Origin: JAEZFI01 sp044508215
GTDB taxonomy: Bacteria > Actinomycetota > Acidimicrobiia > Acidimicrobiales > Microtrichaceae
Assembly: GCA_044508215.1 (NCBI GenBank)
Contig: JBIQID010000011.1
Span: forward strand, 1-38,677
DNA length: 38,677 bases
Reading direction: 5' to 3'
Made by a program: the position numbers and the translations under genes. Each line of letters starts with the position of its first letter. Position 1 is the stretch's first letter. Of this stretch, positions 1 through 8,205 are shown piece after piece. The notes beneath the pieces are model-generated. The model did not search any database. It worked only from the letters and a program-made list of their open reading frames with translations, and was not told where the DNA came from.

Positions 1-1097
1 CCCTCGGGCACCTTGAAGCCCTCGGTGAAGATCTTGAAGTGGTGGATCAGCGCCTCCATGGACTCGTCGATGCGGGCCCGTGGCGGCGGGGTGACCTTCT
101 TGTCCTGGATCCGGTAGTCGCCCTCGGGCATCTTGTCGAGGATCTGACGGACGATGCGAATCGACTCGACGATCTCCTCGAGACGGATCGCGTAGCGGTC
201 GAAGCAGTCGCCGTAGCTGCCGACGCAGACGTCGAAGTCGACCTCGTCGTAGCGGAGGTACGGCTCGTCGCGGCGCAGGTCCCAGGCGTAGCCGGTGCTG
301 CGGAGGATGGGTCCCGTGGCACCCAACGCCAGCGCCGACGCGGTGTCGATGACCCCGACGCCCTGCAGGCGCTCGCGCCAGATCGGCTGGCCAGTGAGGA
401 GGGTGTCGAACTCTGCGATGCGCTCGGGCAGCGGCTCGATCGTGCGGAGCACGTCGTCGCGCCAGCCCGGCGGGAGGTCGGCGGCGACGCCACCGGGCCG
501 GATGTAGTTGTGGTTCATGCGCAGCCCGGTCACGAGCTCGAAGAACCGCAGCACCTCTTCGCGCTCACGCCAGCCGTAGAGCATCATCGTCACGGCGCCG
601 AGGTCCATGCCGTTCGTGGCCATGAAGAGCATGTGGGAGCTGATCCGGTTCAGCTCGCACATGAGCATCCGGATCCACTGGGCACGCTCCGGCACCTCGA
701 TGCCGAGCAGCTTCTCGGTGGCCATGGAGAACACCAGCTCGTTGAAGAACGGAGAGGCGTAGTCCATGCGCGTCGTGTTCGTGGCGCCCTGGGCGTAGGT
801 GAGGTCCTCGCCCGTCTTCTCCATGCCGGTGTGGAGGTAGCCGATGACGGGCTTCGAGCGGATCACGCGCTCGCCCTCCAGCTCGAGCACGAGGCGGAGC
901 ACGCCGTGCGTCGACGGGTGCTGCGGCCCCATGTTCATGACCATGCGCTCGCCGGACGACCCCTCGGCGGGCTCCTGGTAGCCCTCACGGGCCTCGGCCT
1001 CGGTCTCCGACAGGCGCAGCACGGCGTCGGAGGCCCCGAGGCGCTCGACGGCCGCGGCGATGTCCTCCACCGCACGCTCCTCGCTGACGGCGGTCAT
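1..1097 (-). CDS. nuoD: NADH-quinone oxidoreductase subunit D (partial, 3' end outside window)
   Basis: 49-kDa-type peripheral subunit of complex I, which forms the quinone-binding cavity together with NuoB. Reading in from the ATG at 1097, the frame stays open to the window edge. After a variable N-terminal stretch of about 55 residues it shows the family hallmark MNMGPQHPSTHGVLR, then GYLHTGMEK, and later MNHNYIRPGGVA. Roughly the first 365 residues are present and the C-terminus lies to the left of position 1. The ATG overlaps the nuoC stop by four bases (ATGA), which indicates translational coupling, so this is a separate NuoD and not a NuoCD fusion. The rest of the nuo operon presumably continues leftwards. 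Confidence 0.96.
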   Translation of the reverse strand, partial: MTAVSEERAVEDIAAAVERLGASDAVLRLSETEAEAREGYQEPAEGSSGERMVMNMGPQHPSTHGVLRLVLELEGERVIRSKPVIGYLHTGMEKTGEDLTYAQGATNTTRMDYASPFFNELVFSMATEKLLGIEVPERAQWIRMLMCELNRISSHMLFMATNGMDLGAVTMMLYGWREREEVLRFFELVTGLRMNHNYIRPGGVAADLPPGWRDDVLRTIEPLPERIAEFDTLLTGQPIWRERLQGVGVIDTASALALGATGPILRSTGYAWDLRRDEPYLRYDEVDFDVCVGSYGDCFDRYAIRLEEIVESIRIVRQILDKMPEGDYRIQDKKVTPPPRARIDESMEALIHHFKIFTEGFKVPE

Positions 1098-1663
1098 CGT
1101 GCCGCCTTGCCGGAGCGGTGCTCCTGGTCTGCCGCCGTCTCCTTGAACTGCACCGGGATCTTCCCCATCGCGTAGTCCTTCCGAAGCGGATGGCCTTCCC
1201 AGTCGTCGGGCATGAGGATGCGGGTCAGGTCCGGGTGCCCGTCGAAGGCGATCCCGAACATGTCGTACCCCTCGCGCTCCATCGCCTCTGCGGCGGGGTG
1301 CACGTTGCAGATCGACGGGCAGGTCGGGTCGTCGGACGGCACCTGCACCCGGAGGCGGAGCCGCCGGCGCTCGACGAAGTTCATCAGGTGGACGACCACC
1401 TCGAACCGCTCGGGCGCGACGCCTTCGGGCAGCGGAGCGCGGTTCGGGTTCGCCAGCTGGTCGACGACGGTCAGGTCGGTGCACTGCCAGTAGCCGGCGT
1501 CGCGGGCTCGCTCGACCAGCCCGACGAGCTGCTCCCGGGTGGGGTGGGCGACCAGCTGGTCGATCGACACCGTCGTGGGGACGCCGTCGAGGACGGCCTC
1601 CAGCTCGGCCGGGGGCGCCTGCCCGTCGGTGTCGGGGGCAGTGGTGGGGGCGTCGGCGTCCAC
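1094..1663 (-). CDS. nuoC: NADH-quinone oxidoreductase subunit C
   Basis: 30-kDa-type peripheral subunit of complex I, 189 residues. The C-terminal half has the family pattern: ERRRLRLRVQVPSDDP, then the signature-like region AAEAMEREGYDMFGIAFDGHPDLTRILMP-type sequence followed by DDWEGHPLRKDY. The GTG at 1663 is chosen because it lies 2 bases past the nuoB stop, with an AAGG a few bases upstream. The frame stays open further upstream, but that part is antisense-like shadow sequence inside nuoB. The first 40 residues are Ala/Pro/Asp-rich and not conserved. It sits between nuoB and nuoD in the usual nuoABCD order. Confidence 0.93.
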   Translation of the reverse strand: MDADAPTTAPDTDGQAPPAELEAVLDGVPTTVSIDQLVAHPTREQLVGLVERARDAGYWQCTDLTVVDQLANPNRAPLPEGVAPERFEVVVHLMNFVERRRLRLRVQVPSDDPTCPSICNVHPAAEAMEREGYDMFGIAFDGHPDLTRILMPDDWEGHPLRKDYAMGKIPVQFKETAADQEHRSGKAAR

Positions 1664-1665
1664 CT

Positions 1666-2262
1666 TCAGGCCTTGGCGCCCACGGGGCGCTCCGTCAGCC
1701 GGACCGGGGTGCCGGCGGGCTCGACCACGTGGATCTCCGCTCCCCCGCTCGCCGAGGACTCCCGCCGGCGGGTCAGCTCGCCGGAGCGGATCGTCTCGTG
1801 CAGGGTCGTGATGGCGTGGATCAGCGTCTGGGGGCTCGGGGGGCAGCCGGGGGCGTACACGTCCACCGGGACCACCTGGTCGACCCCCTGCACCAGGGCG
1901 TAGTTGTTGAACATGCCGCCGGAGCTGGCGCACACGCCCATGGAGATGACCCACTTGGGTTCCATCATCTGGTCGTAGATCTGCCGCAGCACGGGGGCCA
2001 TCTTCTGGCTGACGCGGCCGGCGACGATCATCAGGTCGGCCTGGCGGGGCGATGCCCGGAAGACCTCCATGCCGTACCGGGCGAGGTCGTAGTGCGCCCC
2101 GCCCGCAGCCATCATCTCGATCGCGCAGCACGCCAACCCGAACGTGGCCGGCCAGATCGACCGGGCCCGGGACCACTTCACGAGGTCCTCGATCTTGCCC
2201 GTCAGGAAGTTGTGCTCGAGACCCTCGAAGCCTTCACGCTGCAGGTTGCCGGCGAGCCCCAT
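1666..2262 (-). CDS. nuoB: NADH-quinone oxidoreductase subunit B
   Basis: Complex I subunit that carries cluster N2, the last iron-sulfur centre before quinone. The four cysteine ligands are visible: the adjacent pair in GLACCAIEMM (C45, C46), GVCASSGG (C111) and APGCPPSP (C140). Length (198 residues) is normal for the family. The C-terminal 35 residues are a non-conserved tail. The start ATG overlaps the nuoA stop by one base (TGATG), so translation is likely coupled. Confidence 0.97.
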   Translation of the reverse strand: MGLAGNLQREGFEGLEHNFLTGKIEDLVKWSRARSIWPATFGLACCAIEMMAAGGAHYDLARYGMEVFRASPRQADLMIVAGRVSQKMAPVLRQIYDQMMEPKWVISMGVCASSGGMFNNYALVQGVDQVVPVDVYAPGCPPSPQTLIHAITTLHETIRSGELTRRRESSASGGAEIHVVEPAGTPVRLTERPVGAKA

Positions 2263-2738
2263 CAGGCTGCCTCCTCAGTGGTCGGACTGGGCGCATCACG
2301 CCCATCGAGACCTACCCGCCGCACGGTGGTGCGCGCGGTCCTCACGCCGCTGACCATCTCGCTGGTCCGGTGGGCACGCCGGCTGGGACCCCAGTCGAGC
2401 GCCCCGTTGGCGATCAGGTACACGAACGACTCGAACACGGCGAGGGCGAAGATCACGATCGCCAGCACGCCGAAGGTGCCGAGCTCGCGGTAGATCGTGC
2501 TGAACGGGTACAGGAACACGATCTCCACGTCGAAGACGATGAAGATCATGGCGACCAGGTAGAAGCGCACCGGGAACCGCTCGGGCGGGGTCGACACGTC
2601 CTCGATGCCGCACTCGTAGGGCGCCACCTTCGCGGCGTTCGGGCGGGGCGGGCTGAGCAGGCGGGCTGCGACCAGGCTGACCGCCGCGAAGACGATCCCG
2701 AGGACCGACAGCACGACGACCGGCAGGTACTGACCCAT
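2262..2738 (-). CDS. nuoA: NADH-quinone oxidoreductase subunit A
   Basis: Small membrane subunit of complex I with three predicted transmembrane helices (about residues 5-27, 60-82 and 88-112). The family motif YECGIEDV and the acidic segment FDVEIVFLYPF are both present. At 158 residues it is longer than the usual 120-140 because of a basic C-terminal tail, about 40 residues after the last helix, that I do not recognise. It follows the unknown membrane protein gene by only 5 bases, which places nuo in the same transcript as the cytochrome b6-like genes. Confidence 0.95.
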   Translation of the reverse strand: MGQYLPVVVLSVLGIVFAAVSLVAARLLSPPRPNAAKVAPYECGIEDVSTPPERFPVRFYLVAMIFIVFDVEIVFLYPFSTIYRELGTFGVLAIVIFALAVFESFVYLIANGALDWGPSRRAHRTSEMVSGVRTARTTVRRVGLDGRDAPSPTTEEAA

Positions 2739-2743
2739 ACGGG

Positions 2744-3853
2744 TTACTTCTTCCCCTCGAACTCGGCGCGGGCAGCCATCGCGAGCTTGTCACGCTGGTG
2801 CAGCAGCATCGTGAAGATCACGAAGAAGATCAGCGACACGAGGGTGAACACGAACGGGATGAAGCGACGGTTCCCGAGGTTGCGGAGCATGATCACCGAG
2901 GTGGTCGACGCGCCCTCGAGACGGGTGGGCGGCGGGGGCGTCTCGCCCGGGGCCACCTGGAACTCCTGGGTCTTCGTGACCGTCACGACGCTGTGCAGCT
3001 CGGGGTTCTTCACCTGGAAGGTGGTCGCGATCCGGTGCCAGGCCTGCTCGAGGGTGCTCTTCTCGGCGATCGGGCTGCAGGGCTCCTTGCCGCCCAGGAA
3101 GAACACGTCCTCGACGATGTAGCTCGACGGGCCGGTGTTGTCACCGAACGCCGAGGCGTCGGCGAGCGCAGCGTCGGAGCTGGCCACCGCCTCACCGCGA
3201 CGGGGGTCCGACTCCGACAGCAGGCACCAGCCACCGAGCTGGTCCTCGACCGCCGCGCGGGCCGCCTCGGCGTCCTCGGCGATCCGCTCGGCGAGCTCGC
3301 TGTCGGACGACTCCTCGACGAGCCGTGCGAGCTCGGGGTCGTCGCGCAGCAGGTCCTCGCCGTTCTCCTCGATGCCGGGGCGGAGCGAGGTGGCCACGTC
3401 GTCGCTCGTCGCGAGGACGAGCGGGCTCGCGATCGTCACCACGTTCGAGAGGGACTGCGGCTCGTAGTCGGCACCCTCGGTGGCGATCGCCGCGAGGTGG
3501 ACCAGCGGGTACGACTCCAAGATGTCGGCCGGATCGGGCAGCGAGTCGGCGGGCGGGAGGTCCCGCGCCACCTCCGTGGCCACGTTGTCGTCACGGCTGA
3601 AGTTGATCTCGATCGGCATCCACGCCGGCGAGCGACCGACGAGGCCGATGCCGTAGATCCACCAGATGATCCCCATGATCACCATCCAGCCGAAGACGGC
3701 GGAACCGGCGAGCAGGAAGCCGAGGCGGAAGCCCGAGTTGGTGGAGAGGATCAGCCAGATCGACCCCAGGAAGAGCACCACTGCGACGACGCAGATGAGG
3801 ATGCCCCGGATGGTGGGGTCGAAGGCGATGGCACTGAGGATGGTGCTGAGCAT
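2744..3853 (-). CDS. membrane protein of unknown function in the b6-like/nuo operon
   Basis: 369 residues, family not recognised. Two N-terminal helices (about residues 17-36 and 45-75, the second very Trp/Ile-rich) are followed by a large, acidic, probably extracytoplasmic domain (about 80-320). A single C-terminal helix (about 328-350) ends in a short basic tail. The large domain has only two cysteines (in GWCLLSE and KEPCSPIAE), no CxxCH and no other cofactor motif. It lies 13 bases after the diheme cytochrome c gene and 5 bases before nuoA. I infer an accessory or scaffold subunit of the quinol-oxidising complex. No function can be assigned from sequence alone. Confidence 0.85.
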   Translation of the reverse strand: MLSTILSAIAFDPTIRGILICVVAVVLFLGSIWLILSTNSGFRLGFLLAGSAVFGWMVIMGIIWWIYGIGLVGRSPAWMPIEINFSRDDNVATEVARDLPPADSLPDPADILESYPLVHLAAIATEGADYEPQSLSNVVTIASPLVLATSDDVATSLRPGIEENGEDLLRDDPELARLVEESSDSELAERIAEDAEAARAAVEDQLGGWCLLSESDPRRGEAVASSDAALADASAFGDNTGPSSYIVEDVFFLGGKEPCSPIAEKSTLEQAWHRIATTFQVKNPELHSVVTVTKTQEFQVAPGETPPPPTRLEGASTTSVIMLRNLGNRRFIPFVFTLVSLIFFVIFTMLLHQRDKLAMAARAEFEGKK

Positions 3854-3866
3854 GATCGGGTCCGGC

Positions 3867-5111
3867 TCAATTCTCGGGGGTCGTGGTGGACGGCGTCGAA
3901 GCGGGCTCCCCGCCGTCGGCGGGAGCCTGGGCCCTCAGGTCGGGACGCTGCTGCGACAGTGCTCGCTCGTAGACGACGATCGCCCACACCTCTTCGGGCG
4001 AGAGCATCCCCCGCGCGCCCAGCTGGGGCACGGAGGTGTCGCCCTGGTTGGGGTTCACGCCGAAGCCGGGCATGCGGCCCGAGCCCTGCTGGCGGTTGCC
4101 GTACTGGCGGCCGTACTCCGTCCCCACCATCACGAGGTCGAAGTGCTGCTTGAGGGTGAGGTCCTGCTCGATCCCGATGAGGCTCGGGGCGAAGCGACCG
4201 CGGCCGGTCTGCTCGACGGTGCGCCAGGGCTGGCCGTAGGTCGCGCCCGGCACGTGGCAGCGGGCGCACGAGTACGAGCCGGCTGCGACGTCGTTCATGT
4301 TGAAGAGGATCTCGCCCAACAGGAGCTGGTCGGCCTCGTCGAGGCACGCGAACTCGCTCGACGGGCACTCGTAGGCGAGCGGGTCGGTGAGGACCCCGTT
4401 CTCCTCCTTGACCGCGGCGAGCCGGTCGGCCAGCCCCTTGTCGCGGGAAGCGATGGCGTCGTGGACCTGCTTGGAGATCTCGTCCGGCGACATCTGGATC
4501 GACCACAGGTAGTCGATCACGTTGTCGAGCTGCTGGTCGGAGAGGGCGCCACCGCCCACCACGCCCCAGGCCGCCATCGGCGTGCCGGGACGGCCGTAGA
4601 CCAACACATCGCGGACCTCGGCCTCGGAGAACCGGTACAGCACGGTGTCGAGCGCCGGAGCCGCCCAGCTGACCTGCTGGACGAACTCGCCCGCCTCGTC
4701 GGTGATCACGTAGCTGGCCACACCGCCGGTGCCCTCGGGCCCGTGGCAGCCCACGCACTGCGCGCCCTCGATGTAGATCTCCTCGCCGCGGGTCTCGAAG
4801 AGCTCCTGGTACATCGCGACCGCACCCTCCTGGCGGCCGCTCTCGGCCAGCCAGTAGAGCGGGAGGGTGACGCCGACGACGGCGAGGAGGCCGAACGCCG
4901 ACCAGAGCGCCCAGTTGAGCTTGGTGCCCTCGAGCTGCTCGTCGTCGAAGTAGGGCTTGCGGTTCGGTGCGAGCTCGATCTCCGAGCCGACCTCGCGGCG
5001 GCCCTTCCGCATCTGGGTCCAGACGAAGAAGAACCCGCCGATGAACACCACTGCGATGACGACGAAGCCGATCGTCCGCTGTGTGGTCGCTTGTGCCAGC
5101 ATCGAGTGCAT
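3867..5111 (-). CDS. membrane-anchored diheme cytochrome c
   Basis: About 414 residues. Two N-terminal membrane segments (about 14-32 and 66-90) precede two cytochrome c domains. The first haem site is CVGCH (about residues 119-123), the second CARCH (about 282-286). Candidate axial methionines are in GTPMAAWG and SGRMPGFG. The C-terminus is Pro/Thr/Ser-rich. Its place directly after the Rieske gene suggests it takes electrons from the Rieske cluster, filling the role of cytochrome f or c1. Start is uncertain: GTG 5114, ATG 5111 and ATG 5103 are all in frame. ATG 5111 is best placed behind the AGGA at about 5116-5119. Confidence 0.93.
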   Translation of the reverse strand: MHSMLAQATTQRTIGFVVIAVVFIGGFFFVWTQMRKGRREVGSEIELAPNRKPYFDDEQLEGTKLNWALWSAFGLLAVVGVTLPLYWLAESGRQEGAVAMYQELFETRGEEIYIEGAQCVGCHGPEGTGGVASYVITDEAGEFVQQVSWAAPALDTVLYRFSEAEVRDVLVYGRPGTPMAAWGVVGGGALSDQQLDNVIDYLWSIQMSPDEISKQVHDAIASRDKGLADRLAAVKEENGVLTDPLAYECPSSEFACLDEADQLLLGEILFNMNDVAAGSYSCARCHVPGATYGQPWRTVEQTGRGRFAPSLIGIEQDLTLKQHFDLVMVGTEYGRQYGNRQQGSGRMPGFGVNPNQGDTSVPQLGARGMLSPEEVWAIVVYERALSQQRPDLRAQAPADGGEPASTPSTTTPEN

Positions 5112-5151
5112 CACTTCCTAGAGGTCTGCCGTGGATCCGGAGCGGGAGGGA

Positions 5152-6027
5152 TCAGTGCCCCCCGGCACCGATGCAGTGGGGCCCCTCGGCCTCTTGGCCG
5201 GTGGTGTTCGTGCCGATCGGCGGGCCCTGGATGATCTTCGACGAGGCCGTGTCGACCGTGACGGTGCCGTCGCCTGCGATCTCGACGGGGAAGCGGTCGA
5301 GGCCGCGTGGGGCCGGGCCGCCCTTCTTCTCGCCCACCTGGTTGTAGGTGGAGCCGTGGCACGGGCACTCGAACCACTGCGAGGTCACGCACTCGGGGAC
5401 CCGGCAGCCGAGGTGCACGCACTTCTGGTAGAGCGCCACGATGCCCTGCTCCATGCCGGGGAGGCAGGCCTGGCCGGCGTACGCGATGCGGGCCTTGGGA
5501 ACGGCGGACGCCGGGTACTCGGTGACCCACATGCGACCCTCGGGCTTGTAGAGGAAGCCGGCGTTCTTCTCGATGTCGGCCTTGATGTCGCTGAGCTTGC
5601 CGATGCGGATCTGCCCGCCGAAGCCGCCGGAGCCCGACGGCCACAGGAACGCGGTGAACGCCGCAGCGGCGAACGTGGTGATCGAGAGCCCCATGAGGCC
5701 CACCACCGAGCGGTTCAGGAACTGGCGGCGGGTCACCCCGTAGGTCTCGGGGTCCGGCGGCACCCACAGGGTGGGTGCCGTGGAGCTGGCCGGGACGATC
5801 GCGTTGCCCGTGCGGGCGATGACCGCTGCCCGCTCGACCTCGCGGCCCGTCGGGCCGCCGGCCTCGACGAGCTCGCGGTCGGCCTTGCGGCGCGAGCGGT
5901 CGCGCTTCAGCGTCTCGCGTGCGAGCGAGCCGGTGGCCTGGTTCTCCCGTCGCCGCACGGTGGAGAGCACCGCAGCGGCAGCGGCGAGGACCAGGAGGAC
6001 GATCGCGAGCACTACCAGGCCGCTCAT
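5152..6027 (-). CDS. qcrA: Rieske [2Fe-2S] protein of the quinol:cytochrome c oxidoreductase
   Basis: High-potential iron-sulfur subunit. The Rieske boxes are CVHLGC (203-208) and CPCHGS (221-226). The ligands are C203, H205, C221 and H224, and the disulfide pair is C208/C223. An extra N-terminal helix (about 3-22) and a charged segment precede a Tat-like signal-anchor (TRRQFLNRS at 99-107, then a hydrophobic helix to about 128), as in other actinobacterial QcrA proteins. It lies between the subunit IV gene and the diheme cytochrome gene on the same strand. The symbol is given by analogy, because this complex is b6-like and not the fused-QcrB type of mycobacteria. Confidence 0.95.
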   Translation of the reverse strand: MSGLVVLAIVLLVLAAAAAVLSTVRRRENQATGSLARETLKRDRSRRKADRELVEAGGPTGREVERAAVIARTGNAIVPASSTAPTLWVPPDPETYGVTRRQFLNRSVVGLMGLSITTFAAAAFTAFLWPSGSGGFGGQIRIGKLSDIKADIEKNAGFLYKPEGRMWVTEYPASAVPKARIAYAGQACLPGMEQGIVALYQKCVHLGCRVPECVTSQWFECPCHGSTYNQVGEKKGGPAPRGLDRFPVEIAGDGTVTVDTASSKIIQGPPIGTNTTGQEAEGPHCIGAGGH

Positions 6028-6099
6028 CGGGCACCTCGCTCGGTCGTGTGGGGGTTCTTGGTTTCGGACATGGTCGTCACCAGAGGGGGGTCGAGGGCA

Positions 6100-6891
6100 T
6101 CAGAGGTCGAAGAACACGCCGTCGCGCCACGGCAGCGTGAAGTTGAAGCCGGGTCCACGGAAGAAGGACCCGATGATCACGAGCACCGCCCAGAACATGA
6201 GGTGGACCGACATCAGCATGATGGCGAACTTGCGGTCCTCCGGCTTGTTCGACGGGTTCCGGTCCACGTACGGGGCGAGGATGAGCAGGAAGATGCCCAT
6301 GCCCGGGATGGTCACGCCGGCGACCATCGGGTGGAACATCGTGAGCAGCTCCTGGAGGCCCAGGAAGTACCAGGGGGCCTTCGAGGGGTTCGGCGTGCGG
6401 TTCACATCCGCGAGCTCGAGCAGCGGGGCGTTCACGAAGATCGAGAACACCGTGACCACCGCGGTGGTCAGGAGTGCCGCGCCGAACTCGATGATGAGCA
6501 GGTGGGGCCACACGTGGACCTTGTCCTGCGGCTTCGCCTTGACGTCCTGGATGGAACCGGACTTGACGACGGTGAGGAGCCGCTGGGTGTGGCCGCCGGG
6601 GCCAGCCGCGAGCGGAGGGCCGGTGACCGTGGCGACGCCGCCACCGGCCTCGGCGACCGCGACGCCACCGCCACCGGCGGGAGCCGCGGCAGTGGCCTCG
6701 CCACCGGCCTTGCGGGCCTTCGCGGCCTTCGACCGCTCGAGCAGGTGCGCGGGGATCCGGGAGTCGCCGGCCGACTCGGCCGGCGCGTCGGCCGCCTCGC
6801 CTGCAGCCGGGGCGGACTCGGCCGCCTTCGCCGCAGCCTTCTCCTTCGCCGCCTGCGCCCGCTTGAGCAGGTGTTCGGGGATTTCGGTCAT
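6100..6891 (-). CDS. cytochrome b C-terminal part (subunit IV / PetD type) with long N-terminal extension
   Basis: 263 residues. The second half aligns in pattern with subunit IV of b6f complexes: three helices (about 132-153, 190-208 and 222-242) and the Qo-site region at 170-182. In that region the usual PEWY is A-P-W-Y (172-175), so the proton-accepting Glu position is Pro. The first 100 residues are Ala/Gly-rich and probably disordered. They carry two copies of a short motif, IPEHLLKRAQA at residues 4-14 and IPAHLLERSKA at 46-56. The same motif opens the cytochrome c encoded at 9102. The gene begins 32 bases after the b6-like gene, so cytochrome b is split as in b6f. Confidence 0.93.
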   Translation of the reverse strand: MTEIPEHLLKRAQAAKEKAAAKAAESAPAAGEAADAPAESAGDSRIPAHLLERSKAAKARKAGGEATAAAPAGGGGVAVAEAGGGVATVTGPPLAAGPGGHTQRLLTVVKSGSIQDVKAKPQDKVHVWPHLLIIEFGAALLTTAVVTVFSIFVNAPLLELADVNRTPNPSKAPWYFLGLQELLTMFHPMVAGVTIPGMGIFLLILAPYVDRNPSNKPEDRKFAIMLMSVHLMFWAVLVIIGSFFRGPGFNFTLPWRDGVFFDL

Positions 6892-6923
6892 GTCAGCTAC
6901 CTCGTCGAGCTACAGCCGGCGGC

Positions 6924-7706
6924 CTACAGCGGGCCCGAGATCCCGCCATCCTTCCGCACCCTCCAGAAGTGGATGGCCATGAAGATGACGATGATGAACG
7001 GGAAGAAGAGGACGTGGAGGACGTACCACCGCAAGAGCGTGTCGGTACCGATCTCCGCTCCCCCGAGCAGGACGAAGCGGACCTGGTTCCCGAACACCGG
7101 CGTGTAGCCGATCATGTTCGTTCCCACGGTCACCGCCCAGAGCGCCAGCTGGTCCCACGGCAGCAGGTAGCCGGTGAACGAGAGGAGCAGCGTCAGGGTG
7201 AGGAGGATGACGCCGATCACCCAGTTGAACTCCCGCGGGGCCTTGTAGGCGCCGTGGTAGAAGACGCGCGCCATGTGGAGGAACACCGAGATCACCATCA
7301 GGTGGGCGCCCCACCGGTGCATGTTCCGTACGAGCAGGCCGAAGGTGACCGAGGTCTGCAGGGCGTAGATGTCGTCCCACGCCTGCGCAGCGGTCGGCCG
7401 GTAGAAGAACATCAGGAAGATGCCGGTGACCGTGAGGAGGATGAACACGAAGAAGCTCAGCCCGCCGAGGCACAGCGTGTAGCTGACCTTCACCGCGTGG
7501 CGCTTCACCTTCACCGGGTGGAGGTGGTAGAGCACCGAGTTCATGATCACGTAGGACCGGTTCCGGGGGCTGTCGGTGTAGCCCTTCCGGAAGATCGAGC
7601 CCGGTCGGAAGATCGAGCTCCACGCCTGGGAGCCCTGGACCGAATCGTTCAGCTGAGCCAGCTTCGCCCCGATCCCCGGGGTGTTGCCTTGCATCGTCTT
7701 GGCCAC
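6924..7706 (-). CDS. cytochrome b6-type subunit (N-terminal half of split cytochrome b)
   Basis: 260 residues with four haem-bearing helices. The bis-His ligands have b6 spacing: H130/H144 (14 apart, in HRWGAH...LHMARV) and H231/H246 (15 apart). The protein ends in RKDGGISGPL, nearly identical to the end of PetB. It has PWDQLALWAV after helix 3. Cys79 in the sequence YTLCLGGLSFF sits where b6 proteins have the cysteine that binds haem c-i, so a covalently attached third haem is likely. It is encoded 71 bases after the ferredoxin gene and just before subunit IV. It works in menaquinol oxidation in the membrane. No PetB symbol is used because cytochrome f is absent here. Confidence 0.95.
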   Translation of the reverse strand: MAKTMQGNTPGIGAKLAQLNDSVQGSQAWSSIFRPGSIFRKGYTDSPRNRSYVIMNSVLYHLHPVKVKRHAVKVSYTLCLGGLSFFVFILLTVTGIFLMFFYRPTAAQAWDDIYALQTSVTFGLLVRNMHRWGAHLMVISVFLHMARVFYHGAYKAPREFNWVIGVILLTLTLLLSFTGYLLPWDQLALWAVTVGTNMIGYTPVFGNQVRFVLLGGAEIGTDTLLRWYVLHVLFFPFIIVIFMAIHFWRVRKDGGISGPL

Positions 7707-7777
7707 GGCTACTCCCTACTCCGCGAGCGCTTCGTGCGTCGAATCGACATCGGTACCTGACGGCATCTCGTGTGACC

Positions 7778-8194
7778 TCATCCCAACCGCATCCCGTAGC
7801 CGTAGCCGTGGGTGTTCGTGCGCTGGTGCGTGTCGCCCACGGCGCCCGGATCGCCGACCTTGCCGAGGATGATCACGCCGGTGGGGCAGCGGTCGACGCA
7901 CAGGGCGCACCGCGTGCACACGTCGTCGTCGATCAGGAACACGACGTTGTCGCTCGGGTCGACGCCGGGCTGCTCGACGCCCACCGTCTCCTCGATGGCG
8001 CCCGGGGACACCATGTGGATGCACTTCCACGGGCAGATGTCGACGCAGCCCTCGCACATGATGCACTCGGACTGGTCGATGTGGATGAACTGCTTCGGCT
8101 TGACCGCCTTCGCCAGGTAGTCGGCATCGACCTCCTGGAGCACGTAGTCCGTCCGGAACTCCGGCATCGGCGGGTTCGCGTCGGTGGCGCCCAT
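7778..8194 (-). CDS. 2x[4Fe-4S] ferredoxin encoded in the cytochrome b6-like operon
   Basis: 138 residues. Two complete bacterial-type cluster motifs: CIMCEGCVDICP (C44, C47, C50, C54) and CTRCALCVDRCP (C93, C96, C99, C103), separated by an unusually long acidic insert of about 38 residues. No signal peptide or helix, so it is cytoplasmic or peripheral to the membrane. The ATG at 8194 is preceded by a strong AAGGAGG. The longer open frame upstream is a shadow of the neighbouring gene. A ferredoxin built into a quinol:cytochrome c reductase operon is not part of the classical complex. It may feed electrons to the b6-type subunit or to complex I (inference). Confidence 0.93.
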   Translation of the reverse strand: MGATDANPPMPEFRTDYVLQEVDADYLAKAVKPKQFIHIDQSECIMCEGCVDICPWKCIHMVSPGAIEETVGVEQPGVDPSDNVVFLIDDDVCTRCALCVDRCPTGVIILGKVGDPGAVGDTHQRTNTHGYGYGMRLG

Positions 8195-8205
8195 CTTGGC
8201 CTCCT

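Noticed and set aside
39..1175. Long plus-strand open frames across the respiratory operon (also 2798-4153, 3666-5234 and 5131-7107)
   Set aside because: They are opposite-strand shadows of clear genes. The translations are His/Arg/Asp-rich with no family features, as expected in high-GC DNA.
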